A stretch of 64,000 nt of DNA from Aeromicrobium sp. 9AM (GCF_902506105.1 NZ_LR733304.1:620001-684000), one strand, 5' to 3'. Shown: positions 1 through 10,072, counted from the stretch's first letter. Made by a program: numbers and translations. Notes: generated from the sequence alone by a model not told the origin.

Positions 1-357
1 GCGATCCTGTCGGTCCCGCAGGTCGCGACCGCCGTACGCCAGACGGATGCGCCCGTCGTCGGTGTCTCGCCCATCATCGGCGGGGCGGCGGTGCGGGGGA
101 TGGCCGATCAGCTGCTGACGGGTCTCGGTGTCGAGATCAGCGCCGGCGGGGTGGCCCGCCATCACGGCGCCCGCAAGGCCGGGGGAGTCCTCGACGGCTG
201 GCTCGTCGACACCGCCGACGCCGGTGAGCTGGGCGCGATCGACGACGCCGGCATCGCGGCGCGCGCGGTGCCGCTCTACATGGCCGACGCGGCCACCACG
301 GCCCAGCTGGCCCGCGACACCCTCGACCTCGCCGACTCTCTAGCCACCCGGGGCTGA
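1..357 (+). CDS. fbiA: 2-phospho-L-lactate transferase (CofD/FbiA), C-terminal part
   Basis: The last 118 codons of a gene that begins before the window. The product transfers the phospholactyl or phosphoenolpyruvyl-type group onto FO to make F420-0 or its dehydro form. The sequence APVVGVSPIIGG followed by GMADQLL is the family's phosphate-binding C-terminal segment. The stop is one base before the fbiB start codon, so the two genes are very probably one operon, as in mycobacteria. The amino-terminal two thirds cannot be seen. Confidence 0.88.
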   Translation, partial: AILSVPQVATAVRQTDAPVVGVSPIIGGAAVRGMADQLLTGLGVEISAGGVARHHGARKAGGVLDGWLVDTADAGELGAIDDAGIAARAVPLYMADAATTAQLARDTLDLADSLATRG

Positions 358-358
358 G

Positions 359-1327
359 ATGAGCCTGCAGGCGTGGCCGCTGGAGGGCATCGGCGAGATC
401 AGGGCGGGCGACGACCTCGCGCAGGTCATCGTCGAGCACCTGGCCGAGCCGCTCGATGACGGTGACGTCCTGGTCGTGACGAGCAAGGTCGTCAGCAAGG
501 CGGCCGGGCTGGCGACGACCGGCGATCGCGAGTCACTGCTCGAGGCCGAGACCGCGCGCGTCGTGGCCCGGCGCGCGCAGACCCGCATCGTCCGCACACA
601 CTCCGGGCTGACCCTCGCCGCCGCAGGCATCGACGCGTCGAACCTCGAGGCCGGGTCCGTCATCCCGCTCCCGCGCGATCCTGATGGTGCCGCGCGCGAG
701 CTGCGCACCCGTCTCGAAGCGCTCACGGGCGTACGCCTGGGGGTCGTCGTCAGCGACACGGCCGGCCGGGCCTGGCGGATCGGGCAGACCGACATCGCGA
801 TCGGCGCCGCCGGCATCGCGCCGTTGCTGTCGTTCGCCGGCGTCGAGGACGCGTACGGCAACCTGCTGGCCGTGACGTCGCCCGCCGTGGCCGACGAGAT
901 CGCCGGGACGGCCGACCTGGTCGCCGGCAAGCTCAGCGGGCATCCGGTCGTCGTCGTTCGCGGGCTGCCGGGCGAGTGGTTCGGCGCTCACGACGAAGGT
1001 GCTGCCGCCCTGATCCGCGACGACGGTGGTGACCTGTTCGGTCTCGGCGCGCGAGATGCGGCGCTGGCAGCGGTGTCGCGCGGCGACCTGCCCGCGGGCT
1101 TTCCCGCTCCTGACGAGGACGATGACCTCGTCGCCCTCGCCCGGGCCGGGGCCGACCTCTCCCTCGCCGACGTGACCGTCGCGGCCGACGGCTCACTGGA
1201 GGTGCGCGCCCTGAGCGAGGACGGCGCCCCCGAGGCGTACGTCGAGGCAGGCGCGCTGGCCGAGCGGCTGCGCGTCCTCGCCCGCGCCCTGCAGCGCGAT
1301 GTCGTGATCGCCGTCGTCAGCGACTGA
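359..1327 (+). CDS. fbiB: F420-0:gamma-glutamyl ligase (CofE/FbiB), no nitroreductase domain
   Basis: A 322-residue protein that adds gamma-linked glutamates to F420-0 using GTP. Residues about 1-245 are a CofE domain: IGEIRAGDDL near the N-terminus, VTSKVVSKAAG, then VSDTAGRAWRIGQTDIAIG. Mycobacterial FbiB is about 448 residues, with a C-terminal FMN nitroreductase domain that reduces dehydro-F420-0. Here only about 75 unmatched residues follow the ligase domain, so that activity must come from another protein. The start ATG lies one base after the fbiA stop. The 3' end overlaps the convergent cofC gene by 11 bases. Confidence 0.9.
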   Translation: MSLQAWPLEGIGEIRAGDDLAQVIVEHLAEPLDDGDVLVVTSKVVSKAAGLATTGDRESLLEAETARVVARRAQTRIVRTHSGLTLAAAGIDASNLEAGSVIPLPRDPDGAARELRTRLEALTGVRLGVVVSDTAGRAWRIGQTDIAIGAAGIAPLLSFAGVEDAYGNLLAVTSPAVADEIAGTADLVAGKLSGHPVVVVRGLPGEWFGAHDEGAAALIRDDGGDLFGLGARDAALAAVSRGDLPAGFPAPDEDDDLVALARAGADLSLADVTVAADGSLEVRALSEDGAPEAYVEAGALAERLRVLARALQRDVVIAVVSD

Positions 1328-1973
1328 CCCCGTCAGCGTAGGTCGGTGTCAGGTCGGCGTACGCCTGAAGCGTGTGCGGGCCGAGGCCGAGGCGTTCGGC
1401 GGCGACGAGGTCGTCGAGGGTGTCGACATCCTGGCGCAGCGCATCCGCGGCAACCAGCTCGTACGCGCCGAAGCCGCGGTGCCGCTGGGCCGAGCCGGGA
1501 CCGTAGCCGGCTCGCATCAGCGAGGGCGTGCGGCTCGTCAGGATCGTGGTGCCGTCGCCGTTGGCATCCGCGACGAACGCCGACGTGTGCGTGTCCGCCT
1601 CGGTCAGCAGCTCGGCCAGGGCGTCCGGGGTCAGCGCCGGCAGGTCCGAGGGCACCACGGCGAGCGGCGTGTCGGGGCGATGGCCGGCTGCCCAGGCGAT
1701 GCCGTGGCGGATCGCGGACCCCAGGGTGTCGAGCGGTCGGTCGGCAGGCTCCTGGATGACCTGCGCACCGGCGCTGCGGACGTCGTCGACGACCAGGTCG
1801 CCACGGGTCACGACGACGACGGCGGCGACCGAGGGAGACGCCAGCACGGCCGCGAGCGTGTCGCGGGCGAACGCCTCGGCCAGGCCGCGGCGCGCGGCCG
1901 GCTCGACGTGGAGGCGCGACTTGGCCCGGTCCCATGCCTTCATGGGCATGATCACCGTGAACCCGGCCGTCAT
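1317..1973 (-). CDS. cofC: 2-phospho-L-lactate / PEP guanylyltransferase (CofC/FbiD)
   Basis: About 218 residues. It activates 2-phospholactate or phosphoenolpyruvate with GTP for F420-0 assembly. The N-terminal signature [17 protein letters not shown] is the nucleotide-binding segment of MobA-like guanylyltransferases, and VVPSDLPAL carries the metal-binding aspartate. The chosen ATG (1971-1973) overlaps the fbiC stop as ATGA, so it is translationally coupled to fbiC. The open frame extends further upstream only because it runs through fbiC in another phase. Whether it uses phospholactate or PEP cannot be told from motifs. Confidence 0.9.
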   Translation of the reverse strand: MTAGFTVIMPMKAWDRAKSRLHVEPAARRGLAEAFARDTLAAVLASPSVAAVVVVTRGDLVVDDVRSAGAQVIQEPADRPLDTLGSAIRHGIAWAAGHRPDTPLAVVPSDLPALTPDALAELLTEADTHTSAFVADANGDGTTILTSRTPSLMRAGYGPGSAQRHRGFGAYELVAADALRQDVDTLDDLVAAERLGLGPHTLQAYADLTPTYADGVSR

Positions 1974-4489
1974 CCCGCCGCCTGCACAGGAGCGAGCCGG
2001 CCGTACGTCGTGGTGCGCTGCACCGCCGGGCGACCGGCCAGGGTCGCCATGGCCTCGAGCTCCTCGATCGACTTGCGGGAGCCGTTGGTGGAGCCGGCCA
2101 TGCGGCTGATCGTCTCCTCCATCAGGGTGCCGCCGAGGTCGTTGACGCCACCCTGCAGGACCTGGGTGCAGGTCTCGGGGCCGAGCTTGACCCACGAGCA
2201 CTGGATGTTGTCGATCAGCCCGTGCAGCATGATCCGCGCGAGGGCGTGCACGGCGCGGTTGTCGCGCACGGAAGGACCCGGACGGGCGACGCCGGCGAGG
2301 TAGATCGGCGACGACTGGTGCACGAACGGCAGCGGCACGAACTCGGTGAACCCGCCGGTCTCGCGCTGGAGGTTGGCGATCGTGCGCAGGTGGCCGACCC
2401 AGTGCCCCGGGTGGTCGACATGGCCGTACATCATCGTCGACGTCGTGGGCAGGTCGACCTCGTGCGCCGTGCGGATGACGTCGAGCCACTCCGACGTCGG
2501 CAGCTTGCCCTTGGTCAGCACCCACCGCACGTCATCGTCGAGGATCTCCGCCGCCGTGCCGGGCAGCGAGTCGACCCCGGACTCCTTGGCCTGCACCAGG
2601 AAGTCGCGCACCGACATGCCCGTGCGCGTCACGCCGTTCATGACCTCCATGGGGCTGAAGGCGTGGACGTGCAGGCCGGGCTCGCGCTTCTTGACCGCCG
2701 CGGCGATGTCGAAGTAGGCCGTGCCGGGCAGCTCGGGGTCGATGCCGCCCTGCATGCATACCTCGGTCGCGCCGAACGCCACCGCCTCGCTCGCCCGGTC
2801 GCCGATCTCGTCGAGCGACAGCGTGTAGGCGTCGGCGTCGGTACGCCGCTGGGCGAACGCGCAGAACCGGCAGCCGGTGTAGCAGACGTTGGTGAAGTTG
2901 ATGTTGCGGTTGACGATGTAGGTGACCTCGTCACCGACCGCCTGCCGGCGCAGGTCGTCGGCCAGTGCGGCCACGGCGTCGAGGTGCGCGCCCTCGGCCG
3001 TCATGAGGATCAGCGCGTCGGCGTCTGACAGGCCCGCAGGGTCGCGCTCGGCGGCCCGCATCGCCGCGGCGAACCCACCATCGCCGATGCCCACCAGCGC
3101 AGCGTCGCGGCCGGTCTGCTCGTCGCGCAGCACCGACCAGTCGCCGTAGACGTCCTCGAAGTCGCTGCGCCGGTCCTCCGTACGCCCGATCGTGTCGACC
3201 TCGGTGTGCAGCTCGGTGCGCCCCTTCGAGAGCCAGCCGGTCGTGGACCAGCCGCCGTCAGGCTCCTGCCACGGCAGACCCTCCGGGATGGCGTCGGCGC
3301 GGGCGAGGCCGTCCTCGGCGACCAGGGCGTCGACGTGCGGGCGCAGGCGCGGGTCGAGCCACGGCTCGGACAGGAACTGCGGGTGCGCCGTGAGCCGCTC
3401 GGTCAGCGTGAAGCCGCGCTCGGCGACCAGCTCGCTCAGCGCGGCGATCTGGGGCCACGGCTTCTCGGGGTTGACGTGGTCGGGTGTCAGCGGGCTGATG
3501 CCGCCGAAGTCGTCGACACCGGCGTCGAGCAGCGCCTGGCAGTCGTCGAGCCCGACGAGGTTGGGCGGCGCCTGCACACGCATCGCAGGGCCCATCAGGA
3601 TGCGGGTCGTCGCGATCGTGGCGAGGTACTCCTCGACCTCGAGGTCCGGCGTCAGCCGCATCGCGGTGTCGTCCTTGGACACGAAGTTCTGGATGATGAC
3701 TTCCTGGATCGACCCGTACGTCCGCGCGATCCGGCGGAGCTCGAAGATGCTCTCGACCCGGTCCTCGATCGTCTCGCCGATGCCGATCAGCAGCCCCGTC
3801 GTGAACGGGATGTTGAGGCGTCCGGCGTCCTCGAGCACCCTCAGGCGTACGGCCGGATCCTTGTCGGGGCTGGCGTAGTGTGCCTGCCCCTTGTCCTCGT
3901 AGAGCCGGCGGCTCGTGGTCTCGAGCATCATGCCCATCGACGGCGCGGCGGGCTTGAGCCGCGACATCTCCTTCCAGCTCATGACGCCCGGGTTGAGGTG
4001 GGGAAGGAGCCCGGTCTCCTCGAGCACGCGGATCGCCATCGCGCGTACGTACTCCAGCGTGCTGTCGTAGCCGGCGGCCTCGAGCCACTCCTTGGCATCG
4101 TCCCAGCGGTCCTCGGGGCGGTCACCGAGCGTGAACAGTGCCTCCTTGCACCCCATGGCGGCGCCCTTGCGGGCGATGTCGAGGACCTCGTCGGGTGACA
4201 GGAACGGCGCGGGCAGGCGGTTCGGAGTCGTCGCGAACGTGCAGTAGTGACACCGGTCGCGGCACAGCCGGGTCAACGGGATGAAGACCTTCTTGCTGTA
4301 CGTGACGATGCCCGGCCGGCCAGCCGACTCGAGGCCCGCGTCGCGGACCCGGGCCGCAGCCGCCATGAGCCGGCGCAGCTCCTCACCCGTGGCACTCAGC
4401 AATGCTGCGGCCTCGGTGGCGTCGATCGTCTTGCCGGCAGCTGCGCGCGTGACCGCGCGGGTGATCTCGCGCTCGCTCGGTGCACTCAT
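1970..4489 (-). CDS. fbiC: FO synthase, fused CofG-CofH radical SAM enzyme (FbiC)
   Basis: An 839-residue fusion protein that makes the deazaflavin FO from tyrosine and the riboflavin precursor 5-amino-6-ribitylamino-uracil. It has two radical SAM domains. The first cluster motif is CRDRCHYC (Cys76, 80, 83; CofG half) and the second is CYTGCRFC (Cys536, 540, 543; CofH half). Archaea make these as two proteins, whereas the fusion is the actinobacterial form. It is the first gene of a minus-strand operon with cofC. The length matches mycobacterial FbiC (about 856) and both CxxxCxxC motifs are intact. Confidence 0.97.
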   Translation of the reverse strand: MSAPSEREITRAVTRAAAGKTIDATEAAALLSATGEELRRLMAAAARVRDAGLESAGRPGIVTYSKKVFIPLTRLCRDRCHYCTFATTPNRLPAPFLSPDEVLDIARKGAAMGCKEALFTLGDRPEDRWDDAKEWLEAAGYDSTLEYVRAMAIRVLEETGLLPHLNPGVMSWKEMSRLKPAAPSMGMMLETTSRRLYEDKGQAHYASPDKDPAVRLRVLEDAGRLNIPFTTGLLIGIGETIEDRVESIFELRRIARTYGSIQEVIIQNFVSKDDTAMRLTPDLEVEEYLATIATTRILMGPAMRVQAPPNLVGLDDCQALLDAGVDDFGGISPLTPDHVNPEKPWPQIAALSELVAERGFTLTERLTAHPQFLSEPWLDPRLRPHVDALVAEDGLARADAIPEGLPWQEPDGGWSTTGWLSKGRTELHTEVDTIGRTEDRRSDFEDVYGDWSVLRDEQTGRDAALVGIGDGGFAAAMRAAERDPAGLSDADALILMTAEGAHLDAVAALADDLRRQAVGDEVTYIVNRNINFTNVCYTGCRFCAFAQRRTDADAYTLSLDEIGDRASEAVAFGATEVCMQGGIDPELPGTAYFDIAAAVKKREPGLHVHAFSPMEVMNGVTRTGMSVRDFLVQAKESGVDSLPGTAAEILDDDVRWVLTKGKLPTSEWLDVIRTAHEVDLPTTSTMMYGHVDHPGHWVGHLRTIANLQRETGGFTEFVPLPFVHQSSPIYLAGVARPGPSVRDNRAVHALARIMLHGLIDNIQCSWVKLGPETCTQVLQGGVNDLGGTLMEETISRMAGSTNGSRKSIEELEAMATLAGRPAVQRTTTYGRLAPVQAAG

Positions 4490-4543
4490 TGGACAATTGT
4501 GGTCCCCACCTCCACGCGGGGAGTCGCCGACCCGGTCGAGGCG

Positions 4544-5539
4544 TCAGCCGCGTCGCAGGATCCGCAGGACTTGACGCTCGAGCGTACGACTCATGGGAGC
4601 GCCGGGGGCGACCCTCCGGTGATCGGCCCGCACCGTGATGCCGTCCTCGAACAGGTCGATGATTCGGGGGTCGACGTACGACGTCCGGGCGATCGCGGGG
4701 GTGTTGCCGAGGTGCTCGGAGACCTCTCGCATCGCCGCCGCGACCGACTTCTTGCGCCGGGCCGGTGTGCTGCGATCGCTGCGCGCGAGCGCGAGGGCGG
4801 CGATCGACGTGCCGCGCCAGGTCCTGAAGTCCTTGGCCGTGTAGACCTCGCCGATGATCTCCTTGACGTACGCGTTGACGTCGTCGGCGTCGAGATCGCG
4901 CCATCGGCGGCCGTCCTTGTAGGCGAGCAGTCGATCGCCGCCGCCCCGTCGCCGGCGCAGCACCTCGATGACCTCGCGCACGCGTTGGTCGCGCACCGTG
5001 ACCTCGACGAGCTGGCCGGACTTCGCGGGATACGCGAACGTCATGCCGGTCCCGGCGCCGTGGACGTGCCGCTTCTCGAGCGTCGTGAGGCCGTAGCTGC
5101 CGTTCTCCTCGACGTAGCGCTCCGAGCCGATCCGGAACATCCCGAGGTCGAGCAGGCTAAACGCCGTCGCAGCGACCCGTTCGAGGGTCAGCTCGTCGCC
5201 GGCGAGGTGGCGGCGGGCCTCGAGGCGGTGCTTGAGCAGCGACGCGGCGAAGCCCTCCATCCGCTCGAACTTCTCGGTGTCGCGGCGGGTCCGCCAGTCC
5301 GGGTGGTAGATGTACTGCCGCCGTCCCGCTGCGTCGGTGCCGACAGCCTGCAGGTGGCCGTTGTCGACGGCGCAGATCCAGACCTCGTCCCACGCCGGCG
5401 GGATGACGAGCTTCTTGCACCGCAGGACCTGCTCGGTCTCCAACGGCCGGCCGTCCTCGTCGAGGAACCGGAACCCGCGGCCGTGCCGGACCCGCGACCA
5501 GCCGGGTGAGCTCGGGGACGTACGACGGAGGCGGACCAT
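4544..5539 (-). CDS. DNA topoisomerase IB (bacterial type)
   Basis: A 331-residue type IB topoisomerase that relaxes supercoils through a 3'-phosphotyrosine intermediate. The catalytic core shows the TAKDFRTWRGT segment with an active-site Arg and Lys environment, and the C-terminal GNTPAIARTSYVDPR with the nucleophile at about Tyr288. The N-terminal part (RGFRFLDEDGRPL, then IPPAWDEVWIC) is the usual DNA-cap region. The length is normal for bacterial poxvirus-like enzymes. It is transcribed in the same direction as fbiC, 54 bases ahead of it, but has no functional link to F420. Confidence 0.93.
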   Translation of the reverse strand: MVRLRRTSPSSPGWSRVRHGRGFRFLDEDGRPLETEQVLRCKKLVIPPAWDEVWICAVDNGHLQAVGTDAAGRRQYIYHPDWRTRRDTEKFERMEGFAASLLKHRLEARRHLAGDELTLERVAATAFSLLDLGMFRIGSERYVEENGSYGLTTLEKRHVHGAGTGMTFAYPAKSGQLVEVTVRDQRVREVIEVLRRRRGGGDRLLAYKDGRRWRDLDADDVNAYVKEIIGEVYTAKDFRTWRGTSIAALALARSDRSTPARRKKSVAAAMREVSEHLGNTPAIARTSYVDPRIIDLFEDGITVRADHRRVAPGAPMSRTLERQVLRILRRG

Positions 5540-5672
5540 GGTGAGATCACGCTAGGTGACCGATGCGGAGCACGCATGTCGTAGCGGCTCACACGTCCCG
5601 CCGCGCGACCTCCTGCCCGGCCGACGCGGTGGCCGTGCCATGGTTCTACATCCGACACCTGAGGAGAGCGAC

Positions 5673-6680
5673 GTGGAGCTGAGAATCGGTTACAAGGCAT
5701 CGGCCGAGCAGTTCGCGCCCAGGGAGCTCGTCGAGCTGGGCGTCCTCGCCGAGGCGGCCGGCATGGACACCGCGGTGGTGAGCGACCATTTCCAGCCGTG
5801 GCGGCATGACGGCGGTCATGCGCCGTTCTCGCTGGCGTGGTTGACCGCGGTCGGTGAGCGTACGTCGACGATCCGTCTGGGCACGTCGGTCATGACCCCG
5901 ACATTCCGCTACAACCCGGCGGTCGTCGCGCAGGCGTTCGCGACGATGGGCTGCCTCTACCCGGATCGCATCCTGCTGGGCGTCGGCACCGGCGAGGCAC
6001 TCAACGAGGCGGCGTCGGGCTTCGTGGGCGAGTGGCCGGAGTTCAAGGAGCGCTTCGCCCGGCTGCGGGAGGCCGTCGACCTGATGCGGCAGCTGTGGAC
6101 CGGGGAGCGGGTCGACTTCGAGGGTGACTACTACCGCACGGTCGGCGCGTCGATCTACGACGTACCGGACGGCGGGGTCCCGGTCTACGTCGCCGCCGGG
6201 GGACCGGTCGTGGCGCGCTATGCCGGGCGCAAGGGCGACGGCATGATCTGCACGTCCGGCAAGGGCATGGAGCTCTACGAGGACAAGCTCATGCCTGCGC
6301 TCGCCGAGGGAGCGGACAAGGTCGGCCGGTCGACCGACGACATCGACCGCATGATCGAGATCAAGGTCTCGTACGACCCCGACCCGCAGGTCGCGCTCGA
6401 GAACACCCGGTTCTGGGCTCCGCTGTCGCTGACCGCCGAGCAGAAGCACAGCATCGAGGACCCGATGGAGATGGAGGCGGCCGCCGACGCGCTGCCGATC
6501 GAGCAGGTCGCGAAGCGGTGGATCGTCAGCTCGGACCCCGACGAGGTCGCGGAGCTGGTCAAGCCCTACACCGATGCGGGGCTCAACCACCTGGTCCTGC
6601 ACGCCCCCGGTCACGACCAGCGGCGCTTCCTCGAGCTCTTCAGGACCGATCTGGCGCCCCGGTTGCGTGCTCTGGGCTGA
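5673..6680 (+). CDS. fgd: F420-dependent glucose-6-phosphate dehydrogenase
   Basis: A 335-residue luciferase-fold enzyme that oxidises glucose-6-phosphate to 6-phosphogluconolactone while reducing F420. It is the main source of F420H2 in actinobacteria. [19 protein letters not shown] at the N-terminus, [21 protein letters not shown] and [10 protein letters not shown] follow the M. tuberculosis Fgd1 pattern closely. I chose the GTG at 5673 because GAGGAGAG (5661-5668) lies just upstream and the protein then has the normal length; the longer open frame adds 39 unrelated residues. It sits beside the F420 synthesis genes that supply its cofactor. Confidence 0.93.
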   Translation: MELRIGYKASAEQFAPRELVELGVLAEAAGMDTAVVSDHFQPWRHDGGHAPFSLAWLTAVGERTSTIRLGTSVMTPTFRYNPAVVAQAFATMGCLYPDRILLGVGTGEALNEAASGFVGEWPEFKERFARLREAVDLMRQLWTGERVDFEGDYYRTVGASIYDVPDGGVPVYVAAGGPVVARYAGRKGDGMICTSGKGMELYEDKLMPALAEGADKVGRSTDDIDRMIEIKVSYDPDPQVALENTRFWAPLSLTAEQKHSIEDPMEMEAAADALPIEQVAKRWIVSSDPDEVAELVKPYTDAGLNHLVLHAPGHDQRRFLELFRTDLAPRLRALG

Positions 6681-6686
6681 CCGGGC

Positions 6687-7571
6687 TCACCCAGTCCTGC
6701 GGAACGCTCCGGGCGTGACGCCTGCGCGAGCGCGGAAGTAGGCCGAGAAGTTCGACGGGTCGTCGAAGCCCAGCTGCTCGGCGATCTCGACCACCGGTGC
6801 GTCGCCGTGGCTCAGCAGGCGCTTGGCCTCGAGCACGACTCGCTCGTCGATGAGCTGCTTGGCCGACCGTCCGGTGTGCGCCCGCGCCAGCCGGTTGAGG
6901 GTGCGCGGGGAGTAGCCCAGCCGGTCCGCGTAGTGCGTGACCTGGTGCCACTCACTGAACCGGCGGTCGATCTCGTCGCGGAACCAGATGTACGCCTCGT
7001 GGGTCGCGGTGGGTCCGGTCGTCTGGTCGGCAGGTTGGGCGAGGGCCAGCTGGGTCAGCAATGCACCTGTGGCGTGTGCGAGCGCGGCGTTGCGCAGGTC
7101 GGCGCGGCCGCCGGGCGTGGCCTGCCGGCCGACGGAGAGGAGGAGCTCCCACGCCTCGGCGACCGGGGTTCCCTCGATGTCGCTGGCCGGCCAGACGTTC
7201 GGGATCGCCGTCCCCGCGGCGCGCACCAGCTCGCGGGTGCGATCGTCGATCGCGTGGGCGGCGAACAGCACGCTGGGTCCGTCGATGTCGCCGATGCGTC
7301 CCCACTGGTGCATCTGACCGGCCCGGACCCACAGCACGTCGCCGGCACCCAGGGCGTGCTCGGTGAAGTCGACCGTGTGGGTCGTGGCGCCGTCGTCGAT
7401 GCGGAGCAGCATGTCGAAGTCGAGGCGCTGCGGGGTGAGGAACTCCGTCGGGCCGCCCCGTACGCGCATCCGCTCCAGGCTGAGCACCTCCATGTCGCCA
7501 ACCTCAGGAGTCGGCGGGTCGAACCGCACTGGACGGATGTCCGCAGGAGGGGGCTGTCCGGTTTTCACCAT
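6687..7571 (-). CDS. AraC family transcriptional regulator
   Basis: About 294 residues. The N-terminal half resembles a cupin-like effector domain (LGAGDVLWVRAGQMHQWG). The C-terminal 90 residues hold two helix-turn-helix units, with the AraC signature VVEIAEQLGFDDPSNFSAYFR followed by PGAFRRTG, here at the very end. The ATG at 7571 has a plausible upstream GGGACA. A longer version starting at 7598 lacks a visible ribosome site. It is divergent from the MBL/SnoaL pair and probably regulates it, an inference from orientation. Confidence 0.88.
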   Translation of the reverse strand: MVKTGQPPPADIRPVRFDPPTPEVGDMEVLSLERMRVRGGPTEFLTPQRLDFDMLLRIDDGATTHTVDFTEHALGAGDVLWVRAGQMHQWGRIGDIDGPSVLFAAHAIDDRTRELVRAAGTAIPNVWPASDIEGTPVAEAWELLLSVGRQATPGGRADLRNAALAHATGALLTQLALAQPADQTTGPTATHEAYIWFRDEIDRRFSEWHQVTHYADRLGYSPRTLNRLARAHTGRSAKQLIDERVVLEAKRLLSHGDAPVVEIAEQLGFDDPSNFSAYFRARAGVTPGAFRRTG

Positions 7572-7658
7572 GGAGTGTCCCGTCGAGACCGTGTGCATCG
7601 AGCGTGCGGCGCCTATTTTTACAAGTGACAGCTTAGTTCACCACAGATCGGAAGAACC

Positions 7659-8462
7659 ATGACCCTCACCTACACCGTGTTCGACGCGGCCCCGGGCTCG
7701 CTCAACAAGACCAGCGTCGTCGTCAGCGGCGACACCGAGGCTCTCGTCGTCGACGCCGGCTTCACCCGCGCCGACGGCCACCGCATCGTCGCCGAGGTCC
7801 TCGACTCCGGCAAGACCTTGACGCGCGTCCTGATCACGGCCGGCGACCCCGACTTCTACTTCGGCGCCGAGGTCATCGCCGACGCCTTCCCGCAGGCCAC
7901 GTTCTCCGCGCCCTCTGACGTCATCGAGCACATCCAGCACTCGTACGAGGGCAAGCTCAAGGCGTGGGCCCACCTCGGTGCGAACCTGCCGACCCGGCTC
8001 GTGGACATCGCGGAGCTGACCGAGACCGTCCTGACGGTCGACGGCACCCAGATCGAGGTGCGCCGCGGCAGCGACCAGCTCGGCGATCGTGCCTGGTACC
8101 TGTTCGAGCCGGCCTCCCGCTCGCTCATCGGTGGCGTGCTGCTGTTCGAGGGCCTCCACGTGTGGACCGCCGACAGCGCGACGCCGGAGCTCCGCGCCGA
8201 GTGGGTCCGTGTCCTCGACTCCCTCGAGGCGCTCGCCCCGACGTACGTCGTCGCCGGTCACCGCGTCGCCGGTGCGCCGACGGACCTCACGGCGATCACG
8301 CACACGCGCGACTACCTGCGGTTCTTCGAGCAGACGGTCACCGAGTCCGCCACCGCAGAGGACGCCAAGGCCAAGCTGCTCGCCGCGTACCCCGACGCCG
8401 GGCTCGTCATCGCCGCGGATCTCGGCACCAAGGTCGCCAAGGGTGAGATGACGTGGGGCTGA
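7659..8462 (+). CDS. MBL-fold protein with degenerate metal motif
   Basis: A 267-residue metallo-beta-lactamase-fold protein. The fold signature is clear: LVVDAGFTRADGHRI for the first strand and Asp, then the position of the HxHxDH loop, and VVAGHRVAG near residue 207. However the metal loop reads ITAGDPDFYFGAE, so the first two histidines and the DH pair are altered (only an Asp-Pro-Asp remains). Either this subfamily binds metal differently or it is not a hydrolase. The next gene starts inside its last codons (10-base overlap), so the two are coupled. Substrate unknown. Confidence 0.82.
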   Translation: MTLTYTVFDAAPGSLNKTSVVVSGDTEALVVDAGFTRADGHRIVAEVLDSGKTLTRVLITAGDPDFYFGAEVIADAFPQATFSAPSDVIEHIQHSYEGKLKAWAHLGANLPTRLVDIAELTETVLTVDGTQIEVRRGSDQLGDRAWYLFEPASRSLIGGVLLFEGLHVWTADSATPELRAEWVRVLDSLEALAPTYVVAGHRVAGAPTDLTAITHTRDYLRFFEQTVTESATAEDAKAKLLAAYPDAGLVIAADLGTKVAKGEMTWG

Positions 8463-8860
8463 TCGACGAGGCATCGCCCGCCCACGTCGTACGCCGCCAG
8501 TACTTCGCCTCAGCTGCTGGTGACCTCGAGGCGCTCCGGGCGACCTTGGCACCCGACGTCGAGTGGACCGAGATGGCCGGGTTCCCGCTCGCCGGGACCT
8601 ACCGGACGCCCGCAGGCGTCACGAGCAACGTCATGGAGAAGCTCGGCGCCGACTGGGACGGCTGGGCGGCACACGACGACACGTACGTCGTCGACGGCGA
8701 GAACGTCGTCGTCCTGGCGCGCTACACGGCGCAGCACAAGGCGACCGGCAAGTCGCTGGCTGCTCGCGTCGCGCACCACTTCGTCGTGCGTGGCGGGCTC
8801 ATCGTCCGGTTCGAGCAGTTCGTCGACACCGCGCTCGTACGCGACGCCGCGACCGCTTGA
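8453..8860 (+). CDS. SnoaL-like / NTF2-fold protein
   Basis: 135 residues with a typical NTF2-like pattern: VVRRQYFASAAGDLEALRATLAPDVEWTE at the start, a central glycine-rich turn, and VRGGLIVRFEQFVDT at the end. Families of this fold include small cyclases, isomerases and ligand binders, and no catalytic residues specify which. It starts at a GTG overlapping the upstream MBL gene by 10 bases, so both are made from one message and probably act on the same small molecule. The AraC gene is divergent from the pair. Confidence 0.82.
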   Translation: MGLIDEASPAHVVRRQYFASAAGDLEALRATLAPDVEWTEMAGFPLAGTYRTPAGVTSNVMEKLGADWDGWAAHDDTYVVDGENVVVLARYTAQHKATGKSLAARVAHHFVVRGGLIVRFEQFVDTALVRDAATA

Positions 8861-8869
8861 GTGCTTGGG

Positions 8870-9571
8870 TCAGGTCGCCGGGAACGGCGACCTGACCAGG
8901 AACCGGCTCGTCGGCACGGTGTCGATGTTGTCGGTCGCCCCGAACGCCGAGGTGCTCGCCACCATCCGCGTCATCCGGTCATGGAGATCGGCGTCGTCGG
9001 CCGCCCCGAAGAACGCGTGGAGGTCGGTGGTGGCGGCGTCGGGAAACAGCTCCTCGACGATGCCGTCGATGGCCGGCGCGTCGGGCGTGAGTGGACGGAC
9101 CACCACGTTCTGCGTGTAGCCGGACGTCGCCTGGGTCTCGATGGCCACCGGCGTGTGGTCGACCTGCCACCGCGTGAGCCAGGTGGCGTGGTCGAGGTCA
9201 ACCGGTCGGCGCAGCAGCGCGATGTTCGCGAAGCCGGGAGTGCGGTCGTCGAGGCGATCAGGCGGCGCGATGGGGACCGACTCGGTCACCAGGTACGCCG
9301 CGAGTGACTCGCAGTGACCGGCCAGCAGCTCGACGGCTGCTGCCACCTGGGGCCCGTACGACTGCTGGGTCCAGATGCTGACGACCGCGGCCACCGGCGG
9401 TGCCAGTGTCGTCAAGGTCATCAGAGAGTCCCGGACCGCGCCGTCACGGACGTTGACGGCGAGTCCCTCCACGCCCAGGTCCAGCAGCCCGGTCGCGACC
9501 TGGCCGCGGATCTGCTCGCACCACCGGTCGTCGGGCTCCGTGACGCGGAGCAGCACGACGACCTTCTCCAC
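8870..9571 (-). CDS. EthD-like domain protein
   Basis: A 233-residue protein. The C-terminal half carries an EthD-like (dimeric alpha-beta barrel) pattern, WLTRWQVDHTPVAIETQAT followed by YTQNVVVR. EthD proteins are often found beside degradation or detoxification genes, and some are small monooxygenase-like or accessory proteins. It lies 9 bases downstream of the marR gene on the same strand, so it is likely co-transcribed with that regulator and opposite the MFS exporter. The exact role is unknown. Confidence 0.72.
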   Translation of the reverse strand: MEKVVVLLRVTEPDDRWCEQIRGQVATGLLDLGVEGLAVNVRDGAVRDSLMTLTTLAPPVAAVVSIWTQQSYGPQVAAAVELLAGHCESLAAYLVTESVPIAPPDRLDDRTPGFANIALLRRPVDLDHATWLTRWQVDHTPVAIETQATSGYTQNVVVRPLTPDAPAIDGIVEELFPDAATTDLHAFFGAADDADLHDRMTRMVASTSAFGATDNIDTVPTSRFLVRSPFPAT

Positions 9572-9580
9572 GGTGCCGCC

Positions 9581-10072
9581 TCAGGCCGTGGTGGCGAGGG
9601 TGTCAGTGTCGGTCGCGATGCGCCCGAGAAGGCGCATCAGCACTTCCCGGTCGGCCTTGCTGACGCCGTCGAGCGCACGCGCCTCGGCCGCGTCACGGGC
9701 GGTCGCGAAGGTGGCGAACACACGCCGGCCGGCATCGGTGATCTGGGGAATGCGGACCCGACGGTCGGACGGGTCGACCGTTCGGACGATCAGCTCCTGC
9801 CGCTCGAGCCGGTCGAGCACCGTGATCAGCGTCGTCTTGTCGACGCAGACGACGCGGCTCAGCTCGAGCTGCGTGCGCTGCTGCCCGTCCTCGAGAGCGG
9901 ACAGGACGAGCCAGTCGCGGGCGTCGTTGAGGCCCATCTCCGCAGCTGCGTGATCGAGGTAGATCGTCACTCGGTTGGTCGCGGCGTGCAGCAGGATCGT
10001 GAGATCAGCGGGGTACGCCGCAGCACAGGAGGCGAGCGCCTGCGTCTCGGACTCGTGGAGCGAAGTTCCCAT
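9581..10072 (-). CDS. MarR family transcriptional regulator
   Basis: A 163-residue winged-helix regulator. The DNA-binding segment runs from LELSRVVCVDKTTLITVLD to the wing RTVDPSDRRVRIPQITDAG, the standard MarR DxRxxR motif. I chose the ATG at 10072. An ATG 27 bases upstream (10099) is in frame but would start inside the palindrome 10095-10104. The gene is divergent from an MFS drug exporter and upstream of the EthD-like gene, the usual arrangement for a MarR repressor controlling its own operon and an efflux pump. Confidence 0.9.
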   Translation of the reverse strand: MGTSLHESETQALASCAAAYPADLTILLHAATNRVTIYLDHAAAEMGLNDARDWLVLSALEDGQQRTQLELSRVVCVDKTTLITVLDRLERQELIVRTVDPSDRRVRIPQITDAGRRVFATFATARDAAEARALDGVSKADREVLMRLLGRIATDTDTLATTA

